Part shown: piece after piece, positions 24,942 to 34,334 of the stretch | Numbering within the stretch: the stretch's first letter is position 1 | How the letters are laid out: every line of letters begins with the position of its first letter | Assembly (NCBI GenBank): GCA_044227925.1 | Contig: JBGAVW010000014.1 | Span: forward strand, 22,299-86,298 | Direction of reading: 5' to 3' | Source of the DNA: JADJLQ01 sp044227925 | Lineage (GTDB): Bacteria; Bacteroidota; Bacteroidia; Chitinophagales; Saprospiraceae | Length of the DNA: 64,000 bases | Translations under genes and position numbers: made by a program | Notes under the pieces: generated by a model | What the model was told of the DNA's origin: nothing | What the model saw: only the letters and a program-made list of their open reading frames with translations | Database searches by the model: none

Positions 24942-25637
24942 TCACCCGGCCTTTTTCTCCATTTTCCTCTTGATCCATTCTATACTCAAGTTATAAATAA
25001 AGTGAACTACCACAGGGACTATGAGTGAACCACTAAATTTAAACAGATATTGAAATCCGAGTGCAAATAGAAAAGTAATAGGAATAGCCCACCATCCCTG
25101 GGTATAATGTGAAAATGAAAAACAAAGGGCGGACATTACGATCGATAAAAATGGCAATAATCCGGCTTTATCCAGTAAACCCGGCAGCACTGCCCTATAA
25201 GTAAATTCTTCTGACCAGGCAGCTGTAAAACAAAGCAATAACCACAAACCATATTCTGACCGGTTTACTGGCATTATAAAATCCTCCTCCGATTTTTCGT
25301 CAGCGTATTTTATCTGAATAAGGTTTACGATTATACTTAACGCATAAAATAATAATGCAGCTATAAGTATTTTGAAACTGAAAGTGCCCACCAATGAAAT
25401 ATCCAGGCCTTCTTTCCAACTAACCAATCCTGCCAGCACCCCCATGATCGATAACATAATGATGGATTGGATATACATATCCCTTTTAGGTGGTATGTCT
25501 ATACTTTCATCTAATATTTCTTTTGATTGAAAACTCAGTATGGGCAACACCAGGATTACAAGGCCCAAAAATAAATAAGCAAATACAGACACGACCCAAA
25601 TGTAGGTGAAATATAGGTACAACGTACCTCTTGCCAT
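24942..25637 (-). CDS. CPBP-family intramembrane protease
   Basis: Multi-pass membrane protein of the CAAX protease/bacteriocin-processing group. It contains the EExxxR motif (EEFTYRAVLPG), the FSFSHYTQG motif and the HFIYNLSIE helix that supplies the third ligand region. The ATG at 25635-25637 gives 231 residues with the first helix at about 10-35. The open frame continues to 25790, but those codons lie in a palindromic repeat element and do not resemble protein; I exclude them. It ends 9 bp from the convergent rsmA stop. Substrate unknown. Confidence 0.85.
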   Translation of the reverse strand: MARGTLYLYFTYIWVVSVFAYLFLGLVILVLPILSFQSKEILDESIDIPPKRDMYIQSIIMLSIMGVLAGLVSWKEGLDISLVGTFSFKILIAALLFYALSIIVNLIQIKYADEKSEEDFIMPVNRSEYGLWLLLCFTAAWSEEFTYRAVLPGLLDKAGLLPFLSIVMSALCFSFSHYTQGWWAIPITFLFALGFQYLFKFSGSLIVPVVVHFIYNLSIEWIKRKMEKKAG

Positions 25638-25641
25638 GTTT

Positions 25642-25791
25642 AATGTACAATGTACCATGTACCATTTACTACGTACACAGTTTAAAGCTTTGTTTTTGCT
25701 CGATTCACTCCCTACTGTTAAAACTAAGGGGGCATGCAGATGGTATGCTTTACTTGCTACATGGTAAATGGTACATGGTACATGGTACATT
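25642..25791. repeat. 150-bp palindromic repeat element (inverted arms of ~28 bp)
   Basis: The 20-base stretch 25650-25669 (ATGTACCATGTACCATTTAC) is the exact reverse complement of 25764-25783. The match extends to 28 bp with one mismatch (25642-25669 with 25764-25791). The arms are built of the short unit GTACCAT/ATGGTAC. Between them lies ~94 bp of unrelated sequence. The element fills the gap between the protease and MFS genes. It resembles a small non-autonomous or REP-like intergenic repeat; only one copy is in this window. Confidence 0.8.
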
Positions 25792-25811
25792 TCTTATATT
25801 GAGCCTCGAAT

Positions 25812-27047
25812 ATGAAAATTAGTACAGCTGATCTAAAACACCTTTTTAGTTTACCCGTAATTGTTGCAGCACTTGGATATTTTGTTGATATCTATGATTT
25901 ATTATTATTCGGTATTGTGCGTATACCCAGTCTCAAAGCCCTTGGTCTCAGTGAGCAGGAAGTTTCTGTCATTGGTACCTCTATCCTCAATTGGCAGATG
26001 GCAGGTATGCTGGTAGGCGGGGTACTCTGGGGAGTCTTAGGTGATAAAAAAGGCAGGCTCTCTGTCTTATTCGGGTCTATCATTACCTATTCCCTGGCCA
26101 ATATTGCCTGCGGATTTGTTCAGGACGCCAATACGTATATGGTATTGAGGTTTATTGCCGGAGTAGGATTAGCCGGTGAATTGGGAGCAGGCATAACTCT
26201 TGTTTCTGAAAGCATTCCAAATCATATGCGTGCCTTAGGTACCAGCCTGGTGGCCGGAGTAGGAGTATTAGGAGCAGCTTTTGGATATCTTACTGTTGAA
26301 TCATTCGATTGGCGCACAGCTTATTTTGTAGGTGGTGGCATGGGCATTGCATTATTATTACTCAGGGTTGGTGTATTCGAGTCTTCCTTTTTCAAAAACA
26401 TCAAGTCCGCACACCATATCTCCAAAGGAAATTTTTTCCAATTATTCGCAAATAAAGCACGCTTTATTAAATACCTCAAATGTATAGGCCTTGGTATACC
26501 CAGTTGGTTTGTGATTGGAGTACTGGCAACCTTCAGTAATGAAATCGGTAAAGCCCTGAATATACAAGAGCCCGTCATTCCTGGTCTGTCCATCATGTGG
26601 ATGTATATCGGTTTGGCTATTGGCGGATTTGCTAATGGTATTATAAGTCAATATTTACAGTCCCGAAAAAAGGCTGTTTTGTATTTTTTGATTTTTCAGT
26701 TTGTATTTTCATTGGTTTACATTGCCGGATTCGTTCATACGGCATTTGGCATGTATATGATTTGTCTGATCATGGGCTTAGGTGGAGGTTATTGGGCCAT
26801 GTTTGTCACCATTGGCGCTGAGCAGTTTGGCACCAACCTAAGGGCAACTGCCGCCACCACAATTCCAAATATGGTACGGGGCACCACGATATTAGACACA
26901 ATGGCATACCAGTTCATCAAAAAATTCGGATTGACAGCTACAGCATCAGCCGGGATAGTCAGTGTAGTTGTTTTTGTAATTGCGTTTTATTCAATCACGA
27001 CCATCGCGGAAACGCACGATAAGGATTTGGATTATCTTGAGGAGTAG
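25812..27047 (+). CDS. MFS transporter
   Basis: Inner-membrane secondary transporter, 411 residues with 12 predicted helices. The loop 2-3 signature GVLGDKKGRLSVLFGS (~76-91) is the classic MFS motif A, and GLAGELGAGITLVSE fits helix 4 of the sugar or organic acid:H+ symporter group; a gap-free fold and IATFS-type core are present. The N-terminal FVDIYDLLLFG resembles the DxxD/E signature of metabolite:H+ symporters. The substrate cannot be deduced. It starts 21 bp after the palindromic element, which may therefore sit in its leader. Confidence 0.88.
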   Translation: MKISTADLKHLFSLPVIVAALGYFVDIYDLLLFGIVRIPSLKALGLSEQEVSVIGTSILNWQMAGMLVGGVLWGVLGDKKGRLSVLFGSIITYSLANIACGFVQDANTYMVLRFIAGVGLAGELGAGITLVSESIPNHMRALGTSLVAGVGVLGAAFGYLTVESFDWRTAYFVGGGMGIALLLLRVGVFESSFFKNIKSAHHISKGNFFQLFANKARFIKYLKCIGLGIPSWFVIGVLATFSNEIGKALNIQEPVIPGLSIMWMYIGLAIGGFANGIISQYLQSRKKAVLYFLIFQFVFSLVYIAGFVHTAFGMYMICLIMGLGGGYWAMFVTIGAEQFGTNLRATAATTIPNMVRGTTILDTMAYQFIKKFGLTATASAGIVSVVVFVIAFYSITTIAETHDKDLDYLEE

Positions 27048-27164
27048 TGCATATTGTTTTGACCAATCAGTAATCCCTTGGCAAATTGGTTATCCGTTGA
27101 GGCCAATCTTCAAAATTTAAGTATGGCTTCATTACAATACAGGATCGATGAAATGGTTATGCCA

Positions 27165-28199
27165 TTAAATTAGTTTATATTCAATTATCCGTTCATTGGG
27201 AATAAATTGAGTAAGCTCGTCCAATCCCATAGACTTGACAGCAATTCGTATTAACTCATTGTCTGCCACTTCAGCGGATCTATTTTGTTTTTTTAGAAAA
27301 TATTTACCGGCATCCAGCATAGCCTGTAAAGGCACTAACCCCACTAATTCACTTCCGGTAACTTTGATACCTCTTGCTGCTGCTTTTTTACATACTTCCT
27401 CAAATGCAATATGCATAGGCGTTTTAATTATATTGGTAAGGTTCATAGACACCTGAGCGATACCATATTCTTCGATAAACCAGCCGATTGCTTTTACATG
27501 TTTTAAACTACCCGGAATGACCACTGGATTTCCGTTTTTATCTTTAACGACTATACCATCTACTTTTTTTACCCTCCCTGATTCACGCACATCAAAAGCA
27601 ATAGCATTTGCCTCCCGGACAGAGGTGGTATCGAGATTTACATTATAGGCAATTAAAAAATTTCTTGCACCAATTACTGTAGCGCCTCTCTTTGAGTCAA
27701 AAGCAGCTGGTCCAAAATCAGGTGCCCATAACGGTTGAGTAATTTTTTTAAAAAAACCTTCGTATTCACTCTCTCGAATCACAGATAAATTTTTCCTGTA
27801 TTCTTTTGATTGAGCCGCCTCATATAAATAAACCGGAATTTGTAACGCTGACCCTACCCGCCTGGCCAGATGTATAGCATACATTGCAGTTTCTTCTAAA
27901 CTAATGTTGGATAGTGGAATAAATGGGCATACATCGGTGGCTCCTATGCGCGGATGCTCCCCCTTATGTTTAGTCATATCAATTAATTCTCCTGCTCTTT
28001 TTATTGCCCTGAATGCTGCCTCTACCACCCTTTCAGGTGGTCCCACAAAAGTGACCACAGTGCGATTGGCAGCTTTCCCAGGGTCCACATTCAACAATCT
28101 TACTCCTTCGATTCTTATTATCTCTGCAGTAATTTGATTTATAATATCCATATTTCTGCCCTCACTGAAATTGGGCACACATTCTATCAATTGCTCCAT
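27165..28199 (-). CDS. ftcD: Glutamate formimidoyltransferase
   Basis: Transfers the formimino group from formiminoglutamate to tetrahydrofolate in histidine degradation. The 344-residue protein matches the single-domain FTCD: start MEQLIECVPNFSEGRNMDII, then HPRIGATDVCPFIPL in the folate/formimino site, and the C-terminal LVPLQAML. There is no cyclodeaminase domain. No hut genes are beside it, so it acts with genes elsewhere. ATG at 28197-28199. The 236 bp between it and the next gene contain nothing I recognise. Confidence 0.95.
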   Translation of the reverse strand: MEQLIECVPNFSEGRNMDIINQITAEIIRIEGVRLLNVDPGKAANRTVVTFVGPPERVVEAAFRAIKRAGELIDMTKHKGEHPRIGATDVCPFIPLSNISLEETAMYAIHLARRVGSALQIPVYLYEAAQSKEYRKNLSVIRESEYEGFFKKITQPLWAPDFGPAAFDSKRGATVIGARNFLIAYNVNLDTTSVREANAIAFDVRESGRVKKVDGIVVKDKNGNPVVIPGSLKHVKAIGWFIEEYGIAQVSMNLTNIIKTPMHIAFEEVCKKAAARGIKVTGSELVGLVPLQAMLDAGKYFLKKQNRSAEVADNELIRIAVKSMGLDELTQFIPNERIIEYKLI

Positions 28200-28435
28200 A
28201 TGTTAATTTATCATAACCCCTTTATAAGGTACCTATCCTTTCTATCAGATGTTATTATAAATTTAAAAATAGCATATTTCTATAATCCAAACTTTGCAAA
28301 AACACATCTGCCCTATTCTATGCAACTCCCTGACTTTTATCTTCACCATTAAAAAACCAAACGAGTATTAGAATCGCCTCACCGGGAAATAGGTACCGGC
28401 TGGAAGCATCCATGAGGACACACTATATCGTACCA

Positions 28436-29743
28436 TCATGAAAAAATCATTTTTTTAAGCCGACCCGACCAATTATTCATTTCAAAGATCATAGTTAATA
28501 ATAATAGCACATATTCTATACTTAAAAAAACATATTTGTATTCATTCGTCATGTCATTATAAGCAGAATAACTCAGTATTACCAGCAGCGACCATACAAA
28601 ACCTATCAGATTAGATCTCAGCAAACTAATTAAAAAGACAGGCAAGACATACCAGGGATGCACAGTAGTTGAAAACAATAAATAAAACATCCATATCCAA
28701 AACATCGTTTTCATTAAATCTCCATTTTTTGCTGTAAAATATTTTGCCGATAATAGTATCAGTACCAATAGAAAAAAGGATGATAAATAGATAGTTATAT
28801 GATCAATATTGTCAAATCCAAAACGCAGATAGTCTATTCCCTTCCATATTTCAAACACGCTGCCATTAAATTCAAATTTTTTAAAATACAGCCTGATCGA
28901 TTCCAGAAAATGATCGAAATAAGGATATATAGGAAGAAAAAAAACAAGTAAGAAAAAAGCAGCGAGGGCTGAATATTTTATAGCCTGGCCAAATCTCATT
29001 TTTTTCACCAATAAAGGGAAAAATACAAGTGGAAATATTTTTATTCCCGATGCAAGGGAAAGGCTTATAAAACTCAGATTTATTTTATTCTCTTTCAGTG
29101 TCCAAATCAACCCAATAAGGAAAAACAATAAAAGTCCTTCTGGATGTCCATTTGCAAAAACTTCATACATGATCAATGGGTTAAAAACAAACCAATAGAT
29201 CATTTTTGATGAAAATTGTAATTTTTTAAGCAAATAAATGCTACCTGCATCAGCCAAAAGCAAAATCACTTTCCAGATCACAGAAAAAATATAAACTGAT
29301 TTAAAACTCAATACATAACATAAACTAAATACCCATTGCAGTATAGGAGGATACACAGAATAGTATGATTTTGAATTTAGTTTTTGATAGACACTGGAGT
29401 CCACGTACATACTATGGTTATTAATTAATTCAGAGGGCAAAGATTTATAAGGAGACATACCCTGGGTACTTACCATTCCATCCCAATAAAATCTGAAAAT
29501 ATCATCTGAGGCCAGAGGAAAGGCAAATACCAATATTATTTTTAGCCATACGTTGACCCTAATCCATTTAAGAGGTGATGTATTGTCAATCCCTATTAAG
29601 AAATATGAAGCAAAACCTATTAAATAAAATGAAATTATTGAATAAAAATCATGCTGATAAGCCAAAAAAGATAAGCACAGTATCGAAATTGCATATACCA
29701 GGAAATATGTAGTGGATTGATTCCATTGCCTGATACTTGCCAT
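28436..29743 (-). CDS. Polytopic glycosyltransferase-like protein (GT87/DUF2029 type)
   Basis: A 435-residue protein with ~10-12 membrane helices. After two helices there is the acidic loop SDDIFRFYWDGMVSTQGMSPY, matching the catalytic aspartates plus Y/W loop of GT-C mannosyltransferase-like families, and further in FANGHPEGLLLF and TVHPWYVLPVFLI, both characteristic of the GT87 group. It is third in a block of three glycosyltransferase genes, with 179 bp before it, so it could have its own promoter. The probable donor is a lipid-linked sugar made by the DPMS-like enzyme, which is inference. Confidence 0.75.
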   Translation of the reverse strand: MASIRQWNQSTTYFLVYAISILCLSFLAYQHDFYSIISFYLIGFASYFLIGIDNTSPLKWIRVNVWLKIILVFAFPLASDDIFRFYWDGMVSTQGMSPYKSLPSELINNHSMYVDSSVYQKLNSKSYYSVYPPILQWVFSLCYVLSFKSVYIFSVIWKVILLLADAGSIYLLKKLQFSSKMIYWFVFNPLIMYEVFANGHPEGLLLFFLIGLIWTLKENKINLSFISLSLASGIKIFPLVFFPLLVKKMRFGQAIKYSALAAFFLLVFFLPIYPYFDHFLESIRLYFKKFEFNGSVFEIWKGIDYLRFGFDNIDHITIYLSSFFLLVLILLSAKYFTAKNGDLMKTMFWIWMFYLLFSTTVHPWYVLPVFLISLLRSNLIGFVWSLLVILSYSAYNDMTNEYKYVFLSIEYVLLLLTMIFEMNNWSGRLKKMIFS

Positions 29744-29922
29744 ATTAACCTTTTTAAGCTGTGGGTTGATAAAACCATTTTCTCAAAATAAATCAGTGTA
29801 TTCGCACTGCTCTATTTTTAATAAAAACCATATTCATACAACTTGAATTCATGCTTTCTCCCATTGGTGTGGATTATATTTTGTTGGTATCCGTTTCATT
29901 TATCATTATGCGGTTAAAGTAA

Positions 29923-31401
29923 TTAATCCTTTAGACTCAGGTGCTTTAAAGTATAAATAAAAATGGAAAAAAAACCAATGGCAAGCGCTACATGAAAGAA
30001 TAGAAAATGGGTATTTTTAGTATGAACACCATAATATACAGCGTACGTAAAATAAGCTGCCAGTAATCCCTCGACCCAGGTCTTCCATGATACCGTATGC
30101 GTTAGATATTTATGATGACTCAAGCTATCCCTGATGGTTTTAATATTAAATTTTGGAGTACGGACAAAGGCACTTTTTTTGCCCCTCCATCCTTCGATTA
30201 CGGCAACACTATTATGAAGTGAAAGGCCCATTGAAAAAATAAGAAAAAGTGGAAACAAGGCCAGGAATCGAATAATAGAAATGGGTAAAGATTTTTCTTT
30301 CCAGGCAATGCCCACATTGGCCACAAAATGTACTACTAGCACAGTAAGGGTACCCAACAGGCCAAAAGCAAATATCTTTGAATTGATCCCCAACCTGGAA
30401 ACCAGGAAGGAAATCGGCACGCTCACAATGGCCAGTAACAATACAAATAAAAACAAAGAACTACCCAATAATAACATAATGGCATGCGCTTTTTGCCAAA
30501 AACTAAGGTGAGAATTTTTGATTACCGGGATCAATTTTCTGGCTACTTCAGCTCCGCCCTTCATCCACCTCGCTTGTTGTGATTTAAGACCATTCATTTC
30601 CGCAGGTAATTCAGCCGGAGATATAATATCCTGGATATAATATATTTGCCATCCTTTTAGCTGTGCCCTGAAGGACAAATCAAGATCTTCTGTAAGGGTA
30701 TCACTGTGCCAACCGCCGGCATCCACTATAGTTGCCTTGCGCCATGTTCCGGCAGTACCATTGAATTGCAGAAAGTGATTGGATGATTGCCTTCCCGTCT
30801 GCTCTATTGTGAAATGTACATTTAATTGGAATGCCTGCAACATGGTGAGCAAAGAATAATCTTCATTTATATGCCCCCACCTCGTCTGTACTACACCAAT
30901 TTTTGGATTTTGAAAATAAGGAATACAATTTTTAAGAAAATCAGGTTGTGGTAAAAAGTCAGCATCAAATATGGTGATAAATTCTCCTTTAGCGGTTTCA
31001 AGGCCTTCTTTCAGGGCCCCAGCCTTGTACCCAACCCGGTTGGTCCGATGTATGTACTTTATATTTATTCCCTGGGAAGCGTAATATTCAACTTTGTTCT
31101 TTGCAATTTGAATGGACTCGTCAGTGCTATCATCCAGCACCTGTATTTCGAGCCGATCTGCCGGGTAATCAATTTTGCAGATATCATCTATCAATCGCTC
31201 TACTACATACAATTCATTAAATAGGGGTAATTGAATAGTTACATATGGCCATTCGGTCTCTTTAGCCGGTTTAAACGATTTTAATTTCCTGTACTTTTTC
31301 AAATAACTAAACAGCAATTGAAACTCAAACAAAGCATATAATGTAATAAATAAAAGTGCTGCTAAATATACCAATACAAAAAAATAAGCCAATGCCTCCA
31401 C
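29923..31401 (-). CDS. Family 2 glycosyltransferase, cellulose synthase-like
   Basis: A processive-type membrane GT2, 492 residues. After an N-terminal helix (1-30) the GT-A domain has IQLPLFNE, LDDSTDES, FDADFLPQ (DxD), TEDLDLSFRAQLKGW (general base TED) and QQARWMKGGAE (QxxRW); four helices follow. This is the whole catalytic signature of the cellulose/mannan/hyaluronan synthase clan. No PilZ domain is present. It overlaps nothing and is 1 bp from the DPMS-like gene, so the two are co-translated. The product polymer is unknown; a beta-mannan or glycolipid is possible. Confidence 0.9.
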   Translation of the reverse strand: MEALAYFFVLVYLAALLFITLYALFEFQLLFSYLKKYRKLKSFKPAKETEWPYVTIQLPLFNELYVVERLIDDICKIDYPADRLEIQVLDDSTDESIQIAKNKVEYYASQGINIKYIHRTNRVGYKAGALKEGLETAKGEFITIFDADFLPQPDFLKNCIPYFQNPKIGVVQTRWGHINEDYSLLTMLQAFQLNVHFTIEQTGRQSSNHFLQFNGTAGTWRKATIVDAGGWHSDTLTEDLDLSFRAQLKGWQIYYIQDIISPAELPAEMNGLKSQQARWMKGGAEVARKLIPVIKNSHLSFWQKAHAIMLLLGSSLFLFVLLLAIVSVPISFLVSRLGINSKIFAFGLLGTLTVLVVHFVANVGIAWKEKSLPISIIRFLALFPLFLIFSMGLSLHNSVAVIEGWRGKKSAFVRTPKFNIKTIRDSLSHHKYLTHTVSWKTWVEGLLAAYFTYAVYYGVHTKNTHFLFFHVALAIGFFSIFIYTLKHLSLKD

Positions 31402-31402
31402 G

Positions 31403-32089
31403 CTAGATCAATTTTATTATTGTCCAAATGATCTTGTACCCTGCTAAGATAGTACCTTTTATCGTGCCACTTACTTTAGAAACCCCTATTCTTTTACGAT
31501 AGTCTACTGCGACTTCTGTGCATCTTAGTTTATTTTTTGCTGCTTTTATCTGCATTTCTACTGTCCATCCAAAAGTCTTATCCTGCATGTCCAATGCCAG
31601 CAGTTTTTCGTATTGGATTGCCCTGAATGGCCCCAGGTCAGTAAAATGAAATTTATATATAATGCGAATAAGATGAGTGGCCAGCCAATTGCCAAACCGC
31701 TGAGGAAAGGTCATAGAACCCTTTTCTTTATTACCCAAAGCCCTGGATCCAATCACCATGTCACAGTGGTCACTTAAAATTGGATTTACTAAATCAGGCA
31801 ACTTTTCCGGGTAATCACTGTGATCACCATCTAAAAAAACCACGATGTCCGGCTTCTGATTTAAATGGCTTATATACTCCATTCCTTTCAAACAGGCATA
31901 TCCATAACCAGGATTTTTTTCATTTACTACAATCGCACCTTTAGATCGGGCCGTAGCTTCGGTATTATCCTTGCTATTATTATTACAGACTATAATATTC
32001 CGCACCCAATTTTGGGGAATTTCGGTGATCACCTTTCCAATAGCATTCTCTTCGTTATAAGCTGGGATGATCACATCTATTATTTTCAT
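31403..32089 (-). CDS. Family 2 glycosyltransferase, dolichol-phosphate mannosyltransferase-like
   Basis: A 228-residue cytoplasmic-facing GT2 with no transmembrane segment apart from a weak hydrophobic C-terminus. Family motifs: VIIPAYNEENAIGKVI at the N-terminus, NNNSKDNT, and FLDGDHSDYPE (DxD). It probably moves a sugar from a nucleotide to a polyprenyl phosphate. Start ATG at 32087-32089, and the downstream processive GT2 begins 1 bp later, so the two enzymes may feed each other. It is divergent from the beta-helix lipoprotein gene with 46 bp between starts. Confidence 0.9.
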   Translation of the reverse strand: MKIIDVIIPAYNEENAIGKVITEIPQNWVRNIIVCNNNSKDNTEATARSKGAIVVNEKNPGYGYACLKGMEYISHLNQKPDIVVFLDGDHSDYPEKLPDLVNPILSDHCDMVIGSRALGNKEKGSMTFPQRFGNWLATHLIRIIYKFHFTDLGPFRAIQYEKLLALDMQDKTFGWTVEMQIKAAKNKLRCTEVAVDYRKRIGVSKVSGTIKGTILAGYKIIWTIIKLI

Positions 32090-32135
32090 AAATAAATGCT
32101 AAAGTAAGCTTTAGTATACTGAAAACGACTATCCT

Positions 32136-33662
32136 ATGGCTAATAAAAACTACTTTTGCATCATGCATTTGCCCCCGGCACGTATAGGTAATTCCAGACT
32201 TCTCCTGTTTATTTTAATATCGTTAGGGATATATTCATTTGGTTGTTATAAGGAACAATATACTTCATCATCGGATGTAAAGTTGAGATTTTCCACAGAT
32301 ACACTCCGGTTCGATACTGTATTTACCACGATTGGATCGGCTACCCGATCATTTAAGATATTTAATGATGCTGCTCTGCCTATTAAAATTTCGAAAATTA
32401 AAATTAAATCCTCATCCGGTTCTATATTCAGGTTGAATGTTGATGGATTTCCTGCCAAATCACTTGAATTAGAAGAAATTGAAATTGGGGCAAAAGACAG
32501 TATTTATGCCTTTGTAGAAGTTACTGTAAATCCAAATCAACCCCTTTCTGTAAGTCCGTTTGTAGTAACGGACCAGGTCGATTTTGTAACAAATGGTAAT
32601 ATGCAGAAAGTTACCCTGGAAGCCTGGGGGCAAAATGCCAATTATATTCCAAATAGATATGCCAATGGATCATTGGCTTTGTTATCCTGTCAGTTGCAGG
32701 AAGAGACCTGGTCTGATCCTAAACCATATGTCATCTACGGTGTATTATTCATAGATAGCTGTACTTTACGAATACCTCCTGGAGCAAGGATATATGTACA
32801 TGGAGGTCTGGCCAGGTCAAATGGTTCGCGTTACAACGACGGAATCATATATGTATTACAAAATGGAAGATTATTGATAGAAGGCACAGCGGAGAGAAAA
32901 GTATTGATAACAAGCGATAGATTAGAAACAGAATTGAAAGAGGAATGGGGTGCCTGGGCAGGCATAAGGATAGGTCCGGGTAGCCAGGCCAATAGAATCA
33001 GTTATGCTGAAATAAAATCAGCCATAGTCGGCGTGTACGCTGATAGTGCAAGCGACATTACTATCAAGAATAGTATTATATACAATACTGCAGGTGCGGG
33101 TATTTTGGGTGTACATGCCAGAGTTCAGGTGGAAAATTGTCTTATCCACTCCAATGGTTCGCACAGTATTCAATTCGCCTACGGCGGAGGGTACAGAGTA
33201 GACTATTGCACGCTGGCCAACTACGAAAATGAAGCTGAAGCATTGTCACTCAACAATTTCATAGTACGCGATGAAGAAAGGAAACTGAAATCGGTCTTCC
33301 CTATTAATGCGACGGTTACCAATACCATCATCACAGGAAATGGAAAGGATGAAATTACCCTCCTGGATGCCAATCGAAGTGATTCCACCTACTTCAAAAC
33401 AAGCTTTATCAATAGCTATATTAAAGCTGAAGACCTTTTAAAAGTCAAAGAATATCCTGATTTTTTTATTAAAAATTCCAGTAGTATCCGAGCTGCTGCA
33501 AAAGATACCATTTTCCTTAACGAGACCAAATTCGATTTCAGGCTGGATACCAATGCCATAATCAACAATAAAGCCAGGTATATAGATCGGGTGCAAATAG
33601 ATATTTTAAATGTTAAAAGAGATTTAAAAAATCCGGATATTGGCTGCTATGAGTTAAAATAA
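32136..33662 (+). CDS. Surface lipoprotein with beta-helix repeats
   Basis: A 508-residue lipoprotein. The lipobox IYSFGC follows a hydrophobic stretch, with the mature Cys at about residue 37; a later ATG at 32163 would give a more ordinary signal length. Residues ~50-150 resemble an Ig-like domain of the abnormal-spindle/HYDIN type (TDTLRFDTVFTTIGSATRSF), and ~200-440 contain right-handed parallel beta-helix repeats (ISYAEIKSAIVGVYADSASD; ITIKNSIIYNTAGAGILGV). Such proteins bind or cleave polysaccharides or act as adhesins. Exact role unknown. Confidence 0.8.
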   Translation: MANKNYFCIMHLPPARIGNSRLLLFILISLGIYSFGCYKEQYTSSSDVKLRFSTDTLRFDTVFTTIGSATRSFKIFNDAALPIKISKIKIKSSSGSIFRLNVDGFPAKSLELEEIEIGAKDSIYAFVEVTVNPNQPLSVSPFVVTDQVDFVTNGNMQKVTLEAWGQNANYIPNRYANGSLALLSCQLQEETWSDPKPYVIYGVLFIDSCTLRIPPGARIYVHGGLARSNGSRYNDGIIYVLQNGRLLIEGTAERKVLITSDRLETELKEEWGAWAGIRIGPGSQANRISYAEIKSAIVGVYADSASDITIKNSIIYNTAGAGILGVHARVQVENCLIHSNGSHSIQFAYGGGYRVDYCTLANYENEAEALSLNNFIVRDEERKLKSVFPINATVTNTIITGNGKDEITLLDANRSDSTYFKTSFINSYIKAEDLLKVKEYPDFFIKNSSSIRAAAKDTIFLNETKFDFRLDTNAIINNKARYIDRVQIDILNVKRDLKNPDIGCYELK

Positions 33663-33745
33663 AAGTCGGCTTTAACCCTTTCTTCTGATTGGTTAACATC
33701 ATATTATAACAATCTATAATACAGTACTTCTATTTTTGCTTTTGA

Positions 33746-34258
33746 ATGATCCTGGCTTTTGTACGCATTTCTACGTGTTTGATTCTATCACTTCTGTTGT
33801 TTGTGGCATGCAATCAAAGTCGCCATATCATCTCCGATAGAAACCTCAAAGATGACAAAGCGTATGCAGAGGCTCGAAATAAAAAAATAGATAAAATAAA
33901 ATCCCTTGCCGGTAAATTAATCGGCAGACCCTATCGGTCCGGTAGTTCAGGTCCGGTATCTTTTGATTGTTCCGGGTTTACTTCACATGTTTTTAATACC
34001 ATCAATATTACACTTCCTCGTAAGGCATCTGACCAGGCTCATCTCGGCCATGTGATAAAACTCGAAAGTATAGAGCCAGGAGATTTATTATTCTTTGGAT
34101 CGAAACGTGTAGACCATGTGGCACTGGTGTCTAAAGTGCATCGAGGTAAGATTACCATCATTCACTCTGCCAGTAGTATAGGGGTTAGTCAATTAGAATT
34201 ACAAAAATCAGATTATTGGATGAAGAGATTAAAATTTGGAAGGCGGATAATTATTTAA
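33746..34258 (+). CDS. NlpC/P60 family cell-wall hydrolase, lipoprotein
   Basis: A 170-residue lipidated endopeptidase. Signal peptide with lipobox LLFVAC (Cys ~22), then the NlpC/P60 domain with catalytic Cys in SFDCSGFTSHVF, His in VDHVALVSK and the third residue in TIIHSASS. It probably cuts stem or cross-bridge peptides of peptidoglycan in the periplasm. It follows the beta-helix lipoprotein by 83 bp in the same orientation. Normal length for single-domain members (about 150-190). Confidence 0.93.
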   Translation: MILAFVRISTCLILSLLLFVACNQSRHIISDRNLKDDKAYAEARNKKIDKIKSLAGKLIGRPYRSGSSGPVSFDCSGFTSHVFNTINITLPRKASDQAHLGHVIKLESIEPGDLLFFGSKRVDHVALVSKVHRGKITIIHSASSIGVSQLELQKSDYWMKRLKFGRRIII

Positions 34259-34334
34259 TCTTTGATAATAATGTATTCTTTCTTCATCACTCTTCTGTTA
34301 TGTCTGCTTCGATATCAACCCCAGGATAAAATTT

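Noticed and set aside
25638..25790. 51-codon extension of the CPBP protease and an opposing 63-codon frame (25631-25822)
   Set aside because: Both lie in the palindromic element and show the same repeat translated in both strands, not protein.
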